NCBI RefSeq assembly: GCF_023337795.1
Contig: NZ_JALIRS010000024.1
Coordinates: 1-32,383 of the forward strand
DNA: 32,383 nucleotides
Direction: 5' to 3'
Source: Lysinibacillus sp. BPa_S21
Lineage (GTDB): Bacteria > Bacillota > Bacilli > Bacillales_A > Planococcaceae
Positions 26,251-32,383 of the stretch are shown piece after piece. A program made the translations under genes and the position numbers. Under the pieces are notes generated by a model, which saw nothing but the letters and a program-made list of their open reading frames with translations, searched no databases and had not been told where the DNA came from. Within the stretch, counting starts at the first letter, position 1; each line of letters begins with the position of its first letter.

Positions 26251-26266
26251 TAATATATTGATTAGT

Positions 26267-26299
26267 GAGCAGAGAGGACAAATACTCTCTGCTTTTTTT
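26267..26299 (+). terminator. Terminator of serA
   Basis: A perfect 8-bp stem GCAGAGAG / CTCTCTGC (26269-26276 and 26285-26292) followed by seven T. Confidence 0.9.
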
Positions 26300-26318
26300 A
26301 GACTCATTATCATAACGT

Positions 26319-26352
26319 AGGGTTGATTTCCGTCCCAGCTTGGGGGCTAGCT
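26319..26352. repeat. Fragment of the dispersed quasi-palindromic element (copy C)
   Basis: GGGTTGATTTCCGTCCCAG then CTTGGGGGCTAGC resembles the outer left end of the full element at 19802 (GGGTTGATTTCCGTTCCGA, CCTGGGGG), joined directly to a CTAG-containing segment, so it looks like an internally deleted copy. It sits between the convergent terminators of serA and the aldehyde dehydrogenase. Confidence 0.6.
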
Positions 26353-26361
26353 TTTTTAGAC

Positions 26362-26401
26362 AAAAAATAAAAAAGTATCCCAGAAACATTTCTGAGATAC
26401 T
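26362..26401 (-). terminator. Terminator of the meta-cleavage operon
   Basis: Stem AGTATC.CAGAA / TTCTG.GATACT (26374-26385 and 26390-26401, one mismatch). On the minus strand it is followed by TTTTTTATTTTTTG, 25 nt after the last gene of the operon. Confidence 0.85.
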
Positions 26402-26426
26402 CTCCGAATTAGGCCAATGCTAGCCC

Positions 26427-27902
26427 TCACTTCAACGCTATACAAATATTTTTCGCTTCCGTGAAGAATTCTAAGCTATGGTGACCCCCTTCACGTCCTA
26501 CGCCACTCTTTTTAAAGCCTCCAAACGGAGCACGTAAGTCACGCACAAACCAGCAATTTACCCAAATCGTTCCTGCACGTACATCATGTGAAATACGGTG
26601 TGCACGCTGTAAGTTTTCCGTCCAGACAACTGCATTTAAACCGTACTCTGTTCCATTTGCTATCGCCAGTGCCTCTTCCTCCGTATCAAACGGGATAATT
26701 GTCACAATAGGACCGAAAATCTCCTCTTGGCAAATACGGGCTTGTGGATTTTCTTGTAAATAGATGGTCGGTTGTAAATAATAACCTGTATTTAGATACG
26801 CTGGTAATTCAGGACGTTCACCACCATAAATAAGCGTAGAATTTTCATATTCAGCTATTCTTAAATAGCTTGTTACCTTATTATAATGTGCTTCACTTAC
26901 AACTGGCCCCATATTCGTTTTTGAATCTTGAGGGTCACCAACGACTAATGCTGCAGCCGCTTCTTTAAAACGTGTTAGGAATTCATCTAAGATCGAACGT
27001 TGTACTAAAATACGTGATCCTGCTAGACAAACTTGACCGGAATTCATAAATGCTGCTTGAATCGATATCGGGATGGCTTTTTCTAAATTCGCATCTTCAA
27101 AAATAATGTTTGCTGCCTTACCACCTAATTCAAAGGAAACTTTTTTCAATGAATCAGCACCGTTTTTCATGATGGCTTTCCCTGTCGTTGTTTCTCCAGT
27201 GAAGGAAATTAAATCGACTTCAGGGTGTGTCGTCATAAATTCTCCTGCTGATTGTACCCCAAAGCCATGGACAACATTAACCACACCATCTGGAATACCC
27301 GCCTGTTGTGCAATTTCACCAAGTAACGATACGGTTAAAGGTGTAATTTCTGCAGGTTTTATAACCGCTGTATTCCCAGAAGCTAAACATGGACCAAGCT
27401 TCCATGTTGTTAGCATAAACGGCAAATTCCAAGGGGTAATTAACGCAGCAACGCCAACGGGCTCATAGCGCGTATAATTTAAATAAGCGTCATTCATCGG
27501 GTATACTTCGCCGCCTTGCTGTTCCATAAAATCAGCAAAAAACTTTAAATTTTCCGCGGCGCGAGGAATTTCACGTTCTAATGCTACTTGATAGGGCTTA
27601 CCTACATCTAATGCTTCTAAGCGCGCTAACTCCTCTTTGCGTTCTAAAATAATCTCTGCCATACGACGAATTTTCGCCAATCGCTCAGATAAAGGCATCG
27701 TACGCCATGGTCCTTCTTCAAAAGCTTGCCGTGCTGCTTCACACGCTCGATCCACATCTTCAAAACTCGCTTCATGGACTTGTGCAATAATCTCCTGAGT
27801 CGCAGGATTTTTCACCTCGAACACTGTTTGAGAAGAAGATTCTACATATTCCCCATTAATAAATAGCTTAACTACTTTCAATTTAGTTTGAGTATTTCCC
27901 AT
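26427..27902 (-). CDS. dmpC: 2-Hydroxymuconate semialdehyde dehydrogenase (DmpC/XylG-like)
   Basis: A 491-residue NAD-dependent aldehyde dehydrogenase. The active-site Cys lies in FMNSGQVCLAGSRI, the general-base Glu in SFELGGKAANIIFEDA, and the NAD-binding FTGETTTGKAIM and TPWNLPFM segments are present. Aldehyde dehydrogenases alone are hard to assign, but its place after the tautomerase, decarboxylase, aldolase and hydratase genes fits the oxidative branch enzyme that turns 2-hydroxymuconate semialdehyde into 2-hydroxymuconate. 5-carboxymethyl- or 2-aminomuconate semialdehyde are alternatives. The start is ATG 27902 with AAGGAG at ideal distance; an in-frame GTG at 27911 overlaps that RBS. 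Last gene of the operon, before a strong terminator. Confidence 0.82.
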   Translation of the reverse strand: MGNTQTKLKVVKLFINGEYVESSSQTVFEVKNPATQEIIAQVHEASFEDVDRACEAARQAFEEGPWRTMPLSERLAKIRRMAEIILERKEELARLEALDVGKPYQVALEREIPRAAENLKFFADFMEQQGGEVYPMNDAYLNYTRYEPVGVAALITPWNLPFMLTTWKLGPCLASGNTAVIKPAEITPLTVSLLGEIAQQAGIPDGVVNVVHGFGVQSAGEFMTTHPEVDLISFTGETTTGKAIMKNGADSLKKVSFELGGKAANIIFEDANLEKAIPISIQAAFMNSGQVCLAGSRILVQRSILDEFLTRFKEAAAALVVGDPQDSKTNMGPVVSEAHYNKVTSYLRIAEYENSTLIYGGERPELPAYLNTGYYLQPTIYLQENPQARICQEEIFGPIVTIIPFDTEEEALAIANGTEYGLNAVVWTENLQRAHRISHDVRAGTIWVNCWFVRDLRAPFGGFKKSGVGREGGHHSLEFFTEAKNICIALK

Positions 27903-27917
27903 AGTAGACACTCCTTA

Positions 27918-28112
27918 TTATTCATTTTGTCGACGTTGGACGGACTTCCCTGCAATTCCCCAATGAGTGCTTGGAATTTCATGTAAGCACACACGAACTG
28001 TTTCAAGCGGTGCATCTAAAACAGAAGACACGGTTTTACTTACTTCTTCAATTAACCGTTCCTTTTGTTCTGGTGTACGTCCTTCAATAAATGTTACTTG
28101 AATAATTGGCAT
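27918..28112 (-). CDS. dmpI: 4-Oxalocrotonate (2-hydroxymuconate) tautomerase
   Basis: A 64-residue tautomerase. After Met removal the catalytic Pro is residue 1 (PIIQVTFIEGRT), with Arg11 and Arg39 (VRVCLHEIP) exactly where 4-oxalocrotonate tautomerase has them; the usual Phe50 is Trp50 (STHWG). It ketonises 2-hydroxymuconate to 2-oxohex-3-enedioate, the substrate of the next-upstream gene product. It functions as a hexamer in characterised relatives. The RBS AAGGAGGAAGG is strong, and the gene is 17 nt after the decarboxylase and 15 nt before the dehydrogenase. Confidence 0.92.
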   Translation of the reverse strand: MPIIQVTFIEGRTPEQKERLIEEVSKTVSSVLDAPLETVRVCLHEIPSTHWGIAGKSVQRRQNE

Positions 28113-28129
28113 TTCACCTTCCTCCTTCT

Positions 28130-28921
28130 CTATCGCTCTACTTCAACTGTTAACGACTCCATTCCGTCAAAGCTTACAGTAAAGCTATCCCCTGCATGCA
28201 TTGTTGCGGCGCCTGTTAACGCACCACTTAACACAATATCTCCAGCTCGAATGTGTTGTCCTCGAGCGATTAATTTATTTGCCATCCATGCAATGGCACG
28301 TGCTGGATGCCCCATCACCGAGCCTGCTGTACTCGTCGCAAAAATTTCATCATTGTGCGTGAAAATACAGCCCATATTTACAAGATCCACTTCGTTCACC
28401 GCATACTTTTGTGAACCCAATATGTAACGCGAAGAAGAAGAGTTATCAGCAATTACATCTGGTAAAGTAAAATTGAAATTTAAATAACGACTATCGATAA
28501 TTTCCATTGCAGGTGCAATATAATCCGTTGCTTTCAATACTTGCGCAACGGTTACAATTGGACCGCGTAAATCTTCTTTAAATACAAAGGCTATCTCTGG
28601 CTCAATTTTTGGATGAATTAAAGATTTTAAGGAAATCGGCAGCTGTGGGTTTAGCGCCATATTCGCCAACAACACGCCATAAGATGGCTCATGTACACCC
28701 ATCATTTGTTGTTTAGCCTTACTCGTTAAGCCAAGCTTTAACCCTGAAATGGTTGTTTGCTCATGCATACGCTTGAGTTCAATTAGTTTGTCTTGAATGT
28801 CATAAGCTGTTTCCACCGTCAGCTCTGGATACTGATCAACAAACTTCGTGACTTCTGATACATCTCGCTCCGCTTTATACAGCTCATACGCAATTTGATC
28901 TAGCGTATCGGTTTTCATCAT
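28130..28921 (-). CDS. dmpH: 2-Oxo-3-hexenedioate (4-oxalocrotonate) decarboxylase
   Basis: A 263-residue metal-dependent enzyme of the fumarylacetoacetate-hydrolase-like hydratase/decarboxylase family. It decarboxylates the keto tautomer to 2-hydroxypenta-2,4-dienoate. The N-terminal YELYKAERDVSEVTKFVDQYPELTVETAYDIQ and SGLKLGLTSKAKQQMMGV, and the metal-binding KIEPEIAFVF, resemble DmpH/XylI more than the hydratase paralogue at 30854. The first in-frame ATG (28936) contains the RBS: GGAGGAACG lies 8 nt before the ATG at 28921, so I start there. In characterised pathways it forms a complex with the hydratase, passing on the unstable dienol. Lies 17 nt after dmpG. Confidence 0.88.
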   Translation of the reverse strand: MMKTDTLDQIAYELYKAERDVSEVTKFVDQYPELTVETAYDIQDKLIELKRMHEQTTISGLKLGLTSKAKQQMMGVHEPSYGVLLANMALNPQLPISLKSLIHPKIEPEIAFVFKEDLRGPIVTVAQVLKATDYIAPAMEIIDSRYLNFNFTLPDVIADNSSSSRYILGSQKYAVNEVDLVNMGCIFTHNDEIFATSTAGSVMGHPARAIAWMANKLIARGQHIRAGDIVLSGALTGAATMHAGDSFTVSFDGMESLTVEVER

Positions 28922-28938
28922 GGCTCGTTCCTCCATTT

Positions 28939-29952
28939 CTAATTTACTGTCTGTGTAGGATTGGCTATCTTACGAGCAATCTCTGCAATTAAATCCTCTT
29001 GACCACCTACCGCTTTCATCTTGCCGAGCTCCAGTAAAATTTCACGTTCATCAACGTTGTATTTTTTTGCTGCTTCCTGCGTAAATAATAAAAAGCTAGA
29101 GTAGACACCAGCGTAGCCCATCATTAAACTGGAGCCTGTTATTTCTTGCGGGCGCGGCATAATTGGTGCAACTACTTCATTAGCAACATCGATTACACTA
29201 TATAAATCAATCCCCGTTTCATAGCCGAGACGATTGAAAACAGCAACCATTACTTCTGTTTGCGTGTTACCACTACCCGCACCTAAAGAACGTAAACTAC
29301 CATCCACATACGTAGCACCTGCTTCGACAGCAGCTATCGTATTTGCCATGGCAAGTGATAAATTATTATGCGCATGGAAACCAATTTCACAAGAAACATG
29401 TGACTTCAATGCGGCTACACGCTCCTTGACCTCATGAGGTAGCATGGCACCTGCTGAATCTGTCACATAAATAATTTCTGCACCGTAACGCTCAAATAAC
29501 TTCGCTTGTTCTACTATTACAGACGTTGAAGCCATATGCGCCATCATTAAAAAGCCAACTGTTTTCAATCCTAGCTCACGGCTTAAGTAAATATGTTGTC
29601 CCGCAACATCAGCCTCAGTAACATGCGTTGCCACCCGAGCCATTTTAGCTCCTGCCTTCACTGCATTTTTCAAATCTTCCTTTACACCTATACCAGGTAA
29701 AATCAAGACCGAAATCGCCGAATCACCACATTCTTCTCGTGCCGCCTCGATTAATTTTAATTCATCCACTTTTGAAAAGCCGTACTGTAGAGAAGAGCCC
29801 CCTAATCCATCTCCATGTGATACCTCAAAATATTTCACCTTTGCTTTCCTTAGACCACGAGCTACATCTCTCACTTGCTGTTCTGTAAATGCATGGCGCA
29901 TTGAATGACTACCATCACGCAATGTGACATCTAAAACTGTTAATTTTGTCAT
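28939..29952 (-). CDS. dmpG: 4-Hydroxy-2-oxovalerate aldolase
   Basis: A 337-residue class II (Mn2+) aldolase of the HMG-CoA-lyase-like TIM barrel family that splits 4-hydroxy-2-oxovalerate into pyruvate and acetaldehyde. Visible motifs are [15 protein letters not shown] at the N-terminus (metal Asp and catalytic Arg), VTDSAGAM, and [14 protein letters not shown] with the metal-binding His pair; the C-terminal helical domain with GLGGQ-like AVGGQEDLI contacts the dehydrogenase partner. The gene overlaps dmpF by 4 nt (ATGA), matching the known physical aldolase-dehydrogenase complex that channels acetaldehyde. Confidence 0.95.
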   Translation of the reverse strand: MTKLTVLDVTLRDGSHSMRHAFTEQQVRDVARGLRKAKVKYFEVSHGDGLGGSSLQYGFSKVDELKLIEAAREECGDSAISVLILPGIGVKEDLKNAVKAGAKMARVATHVTEADVAGQHIYLSRELGLKTVGFLMMAHMASTSVIVEQAKLFERYGAEIIYVTDSAGAMLPHEVKERVAALKSHVSCEIGFHAHNNLSLAMANTIAAVEAGATYVDGSLRSLGAGSGNTQTEVMVAVFNRLGYETGIDLYSVIDVANEVVAPIMPRPQEITGSSLMMGYAGVYSSFLLFTQEAAKKYNVDEREILLELGKMKAVGGQEDLIAEIARKIANPTQTVN

Positions 29953-30851
29953 TTACTCACCTCCGCTTCGTTCGCCCTCACTATTTCATGATACTGTTTA
30001 GCAATTTCATTCCCTACTTGTACTGCTGCAGCCGTCATAATATCGAGATTTCCTGAATAGGTTGGGAAAAAATCTCCCGCTCCCTCTACCTCTAAAAAGA
30101 TCGATACTTGTTTACCATTAAAAATAGGAGCGCTCGTCATGCGATAGCCAGGTACATATTGCTGAACAGCTAGCACTATATCTTCAATTGCTTTGATAAT
30201 TTCTTGTTCCTTATCCCCTTCATTCACTAAAACATGCACAGTATCACGCATCATAATCGGCGGATCAGCTGGGTTTAAAATAATAATGGCCTTTCCCCTA
30301 TTCGCTCCGCCTACGTCCTCTATTGCATTGGCTGTTGTTCGTGTAAATTCATCAATATTTGCCCTTGTACCAGGTCCTGCGCTTTTACTTGCTACCGTTG
30401 CAACGATTTCCGCATAGTCAACATCAGCTACTTGATTAATAGCATAGACAATTGGAATAGTCGCTTGGCCACCACATGTCACCATATTGACGTTATCGGC
30501 CGTCGCGAATTTTTCCAAATTAGCACACGGTACTACGAAAGGGCCAATAGCAGCTGGCGTTAAATCAATGATCTTTTTGCCAAGAGCAAGCACTCTCTCA
30601 CTGTGCATAGAATGCGCCTTTGCCGTTGTAGCATCGAACACAATATCAAAAAGCTCAGGGCATGCCACTAGGCCATCTATTCCGTTCGTGATTGTCTGAT
30701 AGCCACGAGCCTTTGCACGTTGAATTCCCTCAGAATCAGGGTCAATTCCTACTATGACACTCATTGTTAAGTAATCACTACGCTCAATTTTGTACATTAA
30801 ATCTGTACCGATATTACCGGAGCCTAAAATCGCAACTTTCAACTTTGCCAT
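29949..30851 (-). CDS. dmpF: Acetaldehyde dehydrogenase (CoA-acylating)
   Basis: A 300-residue enzyme turning acetaldehyde, NAD+ and CoA into acetyl-CoA. It has the NAD-binding motif [17 protein letters not shown] at the N-terminus, the catalytic Cys in [17 protein letters not shown], and the family block [29 protein letters not shown]. The start is ATG 30851, preceded at 8 nt by AAGGAGGAG, which lies inside the 3' end of the hydratase gene; a TTG at 30857 is less likely. Overlaps dmpG by 4 nt. Together DmpFG finish the pathway with pyruvate and acetyl-CoA. Confidence 0.95.
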   Translation of the reverse strand: MAKLKVAILGSGNIGTDLMYKIERSDYLTMSVIVGIDPDSEGIQRAKARGYQTITNGIDGLVACPELFDIVFDATTAKAHSMHSERVLALGKKIIDLTPAAIGPFVVPCANLEKFATADNVNMVTCGGQATIPIVYAINQVADVDYAEIVATVASKSAGPGTRANIDEFTRTTANAIEDVGGANRGKAIIILNPADPPIMMRDTVHVLVNEGDKEQEIIKAIEDIVLAVQQYVPGYRMTSAPIFNGKQVSIFLEVEGAGDFFPTYSGNLDIMTAAAVQVGNEIAKQYHEIVRANEAEVSK

Positions 30852-30853
30852 CT

Positions 30854-31642
30854 TCAATTCTCCTCCTTCAGCCTAAACGTAGCGGACACAGTACCTAGAT
30901 GGGCAAACTCTGCCGTAAACGTATCTCCATCCTCAATTGTGACCGCAGCTGTTAATGCGCCTGCTAACACAAATTCACCCGCCTGCAAACCGATATTATA
31001 TTTACTAAGTTTATTGGCTAACCATGCAACTGCAAGCAATGGATCACCCATAACAGCAGCAGCGGCTGCACTATCAAACAATTCACCATCGCGGTAAACA
31101 TTCATGCCAATATGCGGTAAGTCTATATCTTGCAATTTAGTAGGTGTCCCTCCGATAATGACCATGGCGGAAGAACCATTGTCTGCGACTGTATCTTCAA
31201 AACGAATTTTCCAATCCGCTATGCGACTATCTATTACTTCTAGTGCAGGGACAATGTAATCTGTCGCCTCAATGACATCCTCCACTGTAATATTTGGTCC
31301 ATATAAGTTCTTCTTCAAAACAAACGCAATCTCAAATTCCAACTTTGGTTGAATGAAATGATTGAGTGAGATTGTGGCACCGTCGACTTCCACCATATCC
31401 GATAAAATATGACCGTAGTCTGGCTCTGAAACTTTAAATTGCTGTTGCATCGCTTTACTCGTTAAACCAATCTTTTTGCCGACAATCCGCTTCCCCTCTT
31501 GTTGCTTCGAAGCAATTTGAAGTAATTGAATAGCATAAGCATCATCTGCCGTTATGTCTGGAACAATAGATGATAGTGGCTCGATCGGTTGCTTCGTTGC
31601 CTCAGCCACCTGTAATTTCTCTGCATAAAGTTGTCTGTCCAT
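30854..31642 (-). CDS. dmpE: 2-Oxopent-4-enoate hydratase
   Basis: A 262-residue hydratase that adds water to 2-hydroxypenta-2,4-dienoate, giving 4-hydroxy-2-oxovalerate. The N-terminus [25 protein letters not shown] and [26 protein letters not shown] are typical of DmpE/MhpD; the metal-binding [10 protein letters not shown] is present. It is a paralogue of the decarboxylase at 28130. The open frame extends upstream to 31699, overlapping the flavin reductase, but ATG 31642 follows a perfect TAGGAGGT and gives the family length. It starts 10 nt after the flavin reductase stop. Confidence 0.9.
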   Translation of the reverse strand: MDRQLYAEKLQVAEATKQPIEPLSSIVPDITADDAYAIQLLQIASKQQEGKRIVGKKIGLTSKAMQQQFKVSEPDYGHILSDMVEVDGATISLNHFIQPKLEFEIAFVLKKNLYGPNITVEDVIEATDYIVPALEVIDSRIADWKIRFEDTVADNGSSAMVIIGGTPTKLQDIDLPHIGMNVYRDGELFDSAAAAAVMGDPLLAVAWLANKLSKYNIGLQAGEFVLAGALTAAVTIEDGDTFTAEFAHLGTVSATFRLKEEN

Positions 31643-31652
31643 ACCTAACCTC

Positions 31653-32132
31653 CTAGACCTGTAGCGTTGTTTCTGCTGACAATGCACCGTACTGTCCATT
31701 AAAGAATAGCAATGGCTCCCCGTCTTCTAGATGAATGTTTTTCACTCGTCCGATAAATAATGTATGATCACCTTCTATATATGTGTTTGCTACCTCACAA
31801 CTTACTTGTGCAATAGCGCCTTCAAGTGTAGGTGCACCTTGTAAATCACCGAATGTTACATGACGCTTTTCTTTGATTTGTCCAGCAAATATCATCGATA
31901 ACTCTTGCTGCTCCGCTGATAAAAAATTGACCGTAAATGTTCCACTTTGTTGGATATGCTTCAGCATAGAAGCTTTTTCACCGATAGAGATAACCACTAA
32001 TTTTGGATCAAGTGAAACAGACATGAACGCATTCGCAGTCATGCCATGGATACTGCCATTTACATTTGTTGTAATGACTGTGACACCCGTTGCAAATTTC
32101 CCCATCGCATTTCTAAACAGACGATCCTCCAT
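31653..32132 (-). CDS. Flavin reductase, HpaC-like (reductase component of a two-component monooxygenase)
   Basis: A 159-residue flavin:NAD(P)H reductase of the FMN-binding split-barrel family: FRNAMGKFATGVTVITT, GMTANAFMSVSLDPKLVVISI, and SGTFTVNFLS are diagnostic. These proteins supply reduced FMN or FAD to a separate oxygenase, such as HpaB, phenol hydroxylase PheA1 or similar; length is close to known HpaC/PheA2 proteins. It is the first gene of the meta-cleavage operon, so its partner probably hydroxylates the aromatic substrate that feeds the pathway, but no such oxygenase is in the window. GAGGGGG lies 7 nt before the ATG. A 16-bp inverted repeat lies at 32157-32193 just upstream. Confidence 0.88.
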   Translation of the reverse strand: MEDRLFRNAMGKFATGVTVITTNVNGSIHGMTANAFMSVSLDPKLVVISIGEKASMLKHIQQSGTFTVNFLSAEQQELSMIFAGQIKEKRHVTFGDLQGAPTLEGAIAQVSCEVANTYIEGDHTLFIGRVKNIHLEDGEPLLFFNGQYGALSAETTLQV

Positions 32133-32156
32133 TACATAACCCCCTCATAATATAGT

Positions 32157-32193
32157 GCTGTCTCAAATACTATGAAGTAGTATTTAAGACAGC
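32157..32193. promoter_or_regulatory. Large inverted repeat upstream of the meta-cleavage operon (candidate operator or leader hairpin)
   Basis: GCTGTCTCAAATACTA (32157-32172) pairs with 32178-32193 with one mismatch around TGAAG. It lies 24-61 bp upstream of the first start codon. No T-run follows on the minus strand, so it is not a terminator for that direction. It may be an operator for a pathway regulator or a 5'-leader structure. The rest of 32133-32280 shows no clear gene. Confidence 0.45.
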
Positions 32194-32284
32194 GATTTGG
32201 ATATTTTTACAATTAAACTACTACTGGCTTATTCATCCCCAAAAGTTCGCGATGATATTTGTTAAAACATATGCCATGTATACA

Positions 32285-32383
32285 AATTGATTGGAGTGGA
32301 GACTGGGCGACTCCTTGGGGATCAGCGATAGGGGAACGAAGGCTAAGAACATCACATCCTGTGATAACGCCTTCGTGACCAAC
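32285..32383. repeat. Dispersed quasi-palindromic element, edge-truncated (copy D)
   Basis: In opposite orientation to copy A it reads TTGATTGGAGTGGAGACTGG followed by GCGACTCCTTGGGG, matching the reverse complement of the right end of copy A. The interior differs and holds a nested hairpin, ACGAAGGC / GCCTTCGT with TCACA / TGTGA inside. It runs off the right edge, so its far end is not seen. Confidence 0.7.

Noticed and set aside
26153..26389. 78-codon minus-strand frame at the serA 3' end
   Set aside because: Overlaps serA coding sequence and its terminator; shadow frame.
32157..32193. Terminator of an upstream minus-strand gene
   Set aside because: No T-run follows on the minus strand, and it lies right at the operon start.

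Overview
The window looks like a low-GC, endospore-forming Firmicute of the Bacillales, most likely Lysinibacillus or a close relative. This rests on gene order that largely follows the Bacillus subtilis yhg/yha chromosome segment (hemE-hemH-hemY next to hmoB; ecsA-ecsB divergent from hit; trpP, yhaH, hpr/scoC, prsA; yhaO-yhaN-yhaM; a YhzD-like gene), a collagen-like exosporium-type protein, a YjcZ-type micro-protein, and Gram-positive ribosome binding sites. The genus is an inference. No RNA genes of the tRNA or rRNA class, no CRISPR array and no transposase gene were seen.

Region by region. 1-1010: 3' part of a G-X-T collagen-like surface protein, running off the left edge. 1130-4672: the terminal haem genes hemE, hemH, hemY (minus strand), with the haem-degrading monooxygenase hmoB divergent at 4907; hemE and hmoB have back-to-back sigma-A-like promoters. 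5455-5690: a GC-rich intergenic array of 21-bp direct repeats. 5806-13707: M20 amidohydrolase, ecsBA, hit, trpP (with a clear TRAP-binding site over its ribosome binding site), yhaH, hpr, two small membrane proteins, a 34-residue YjcZ-like gene and the prsA foldase. 14031-19076: the yhaO-yhaN-yhaM nuclease operon. 19448-21904: a YhzD-like gene, an enoyl-CoA hydratase/isomerase under a FadR-like box, and trhO. 21990-22180: a second 21-bp array with different repeats but a related GGGTA/TACCC core. 22214-26250: an FAD-binding dehydrogenase, then serA behind a serine-type T-box riboswitch. 26427-32132: a compact seven-gene minus-strand operon for the lower catechol meta-cleavage pathway, with an HpaC-like flavin reductase first.

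How the genes work together. The last operon can take 2-hydroxymuconate semialdehyde through 2-hydroxymuconate, its keto tautomer, 2-oxopent-4-enoate and 4-hydroxy-2-oxovalerate to pyruvate plus acetyl-CoA. The ring-cleaving dioxygenase and the oxygenase partner of the flavin reductase are not in the window. hemEHY and hmoB pair haem synthesis with haem turnover. trpP and serA carry separate amino-acid-sensing leader devices, one protein-based (TRAP) and one RNA-based (T-box).

The strongest non-gene structures are the two 21-bp-period arrays, a dispersed quasi-palindromic element present as one full copy and three partial or edge-truncated copies, and the TRAP and T-box leaders. The arrays are the best candidate for something not explained by known features.
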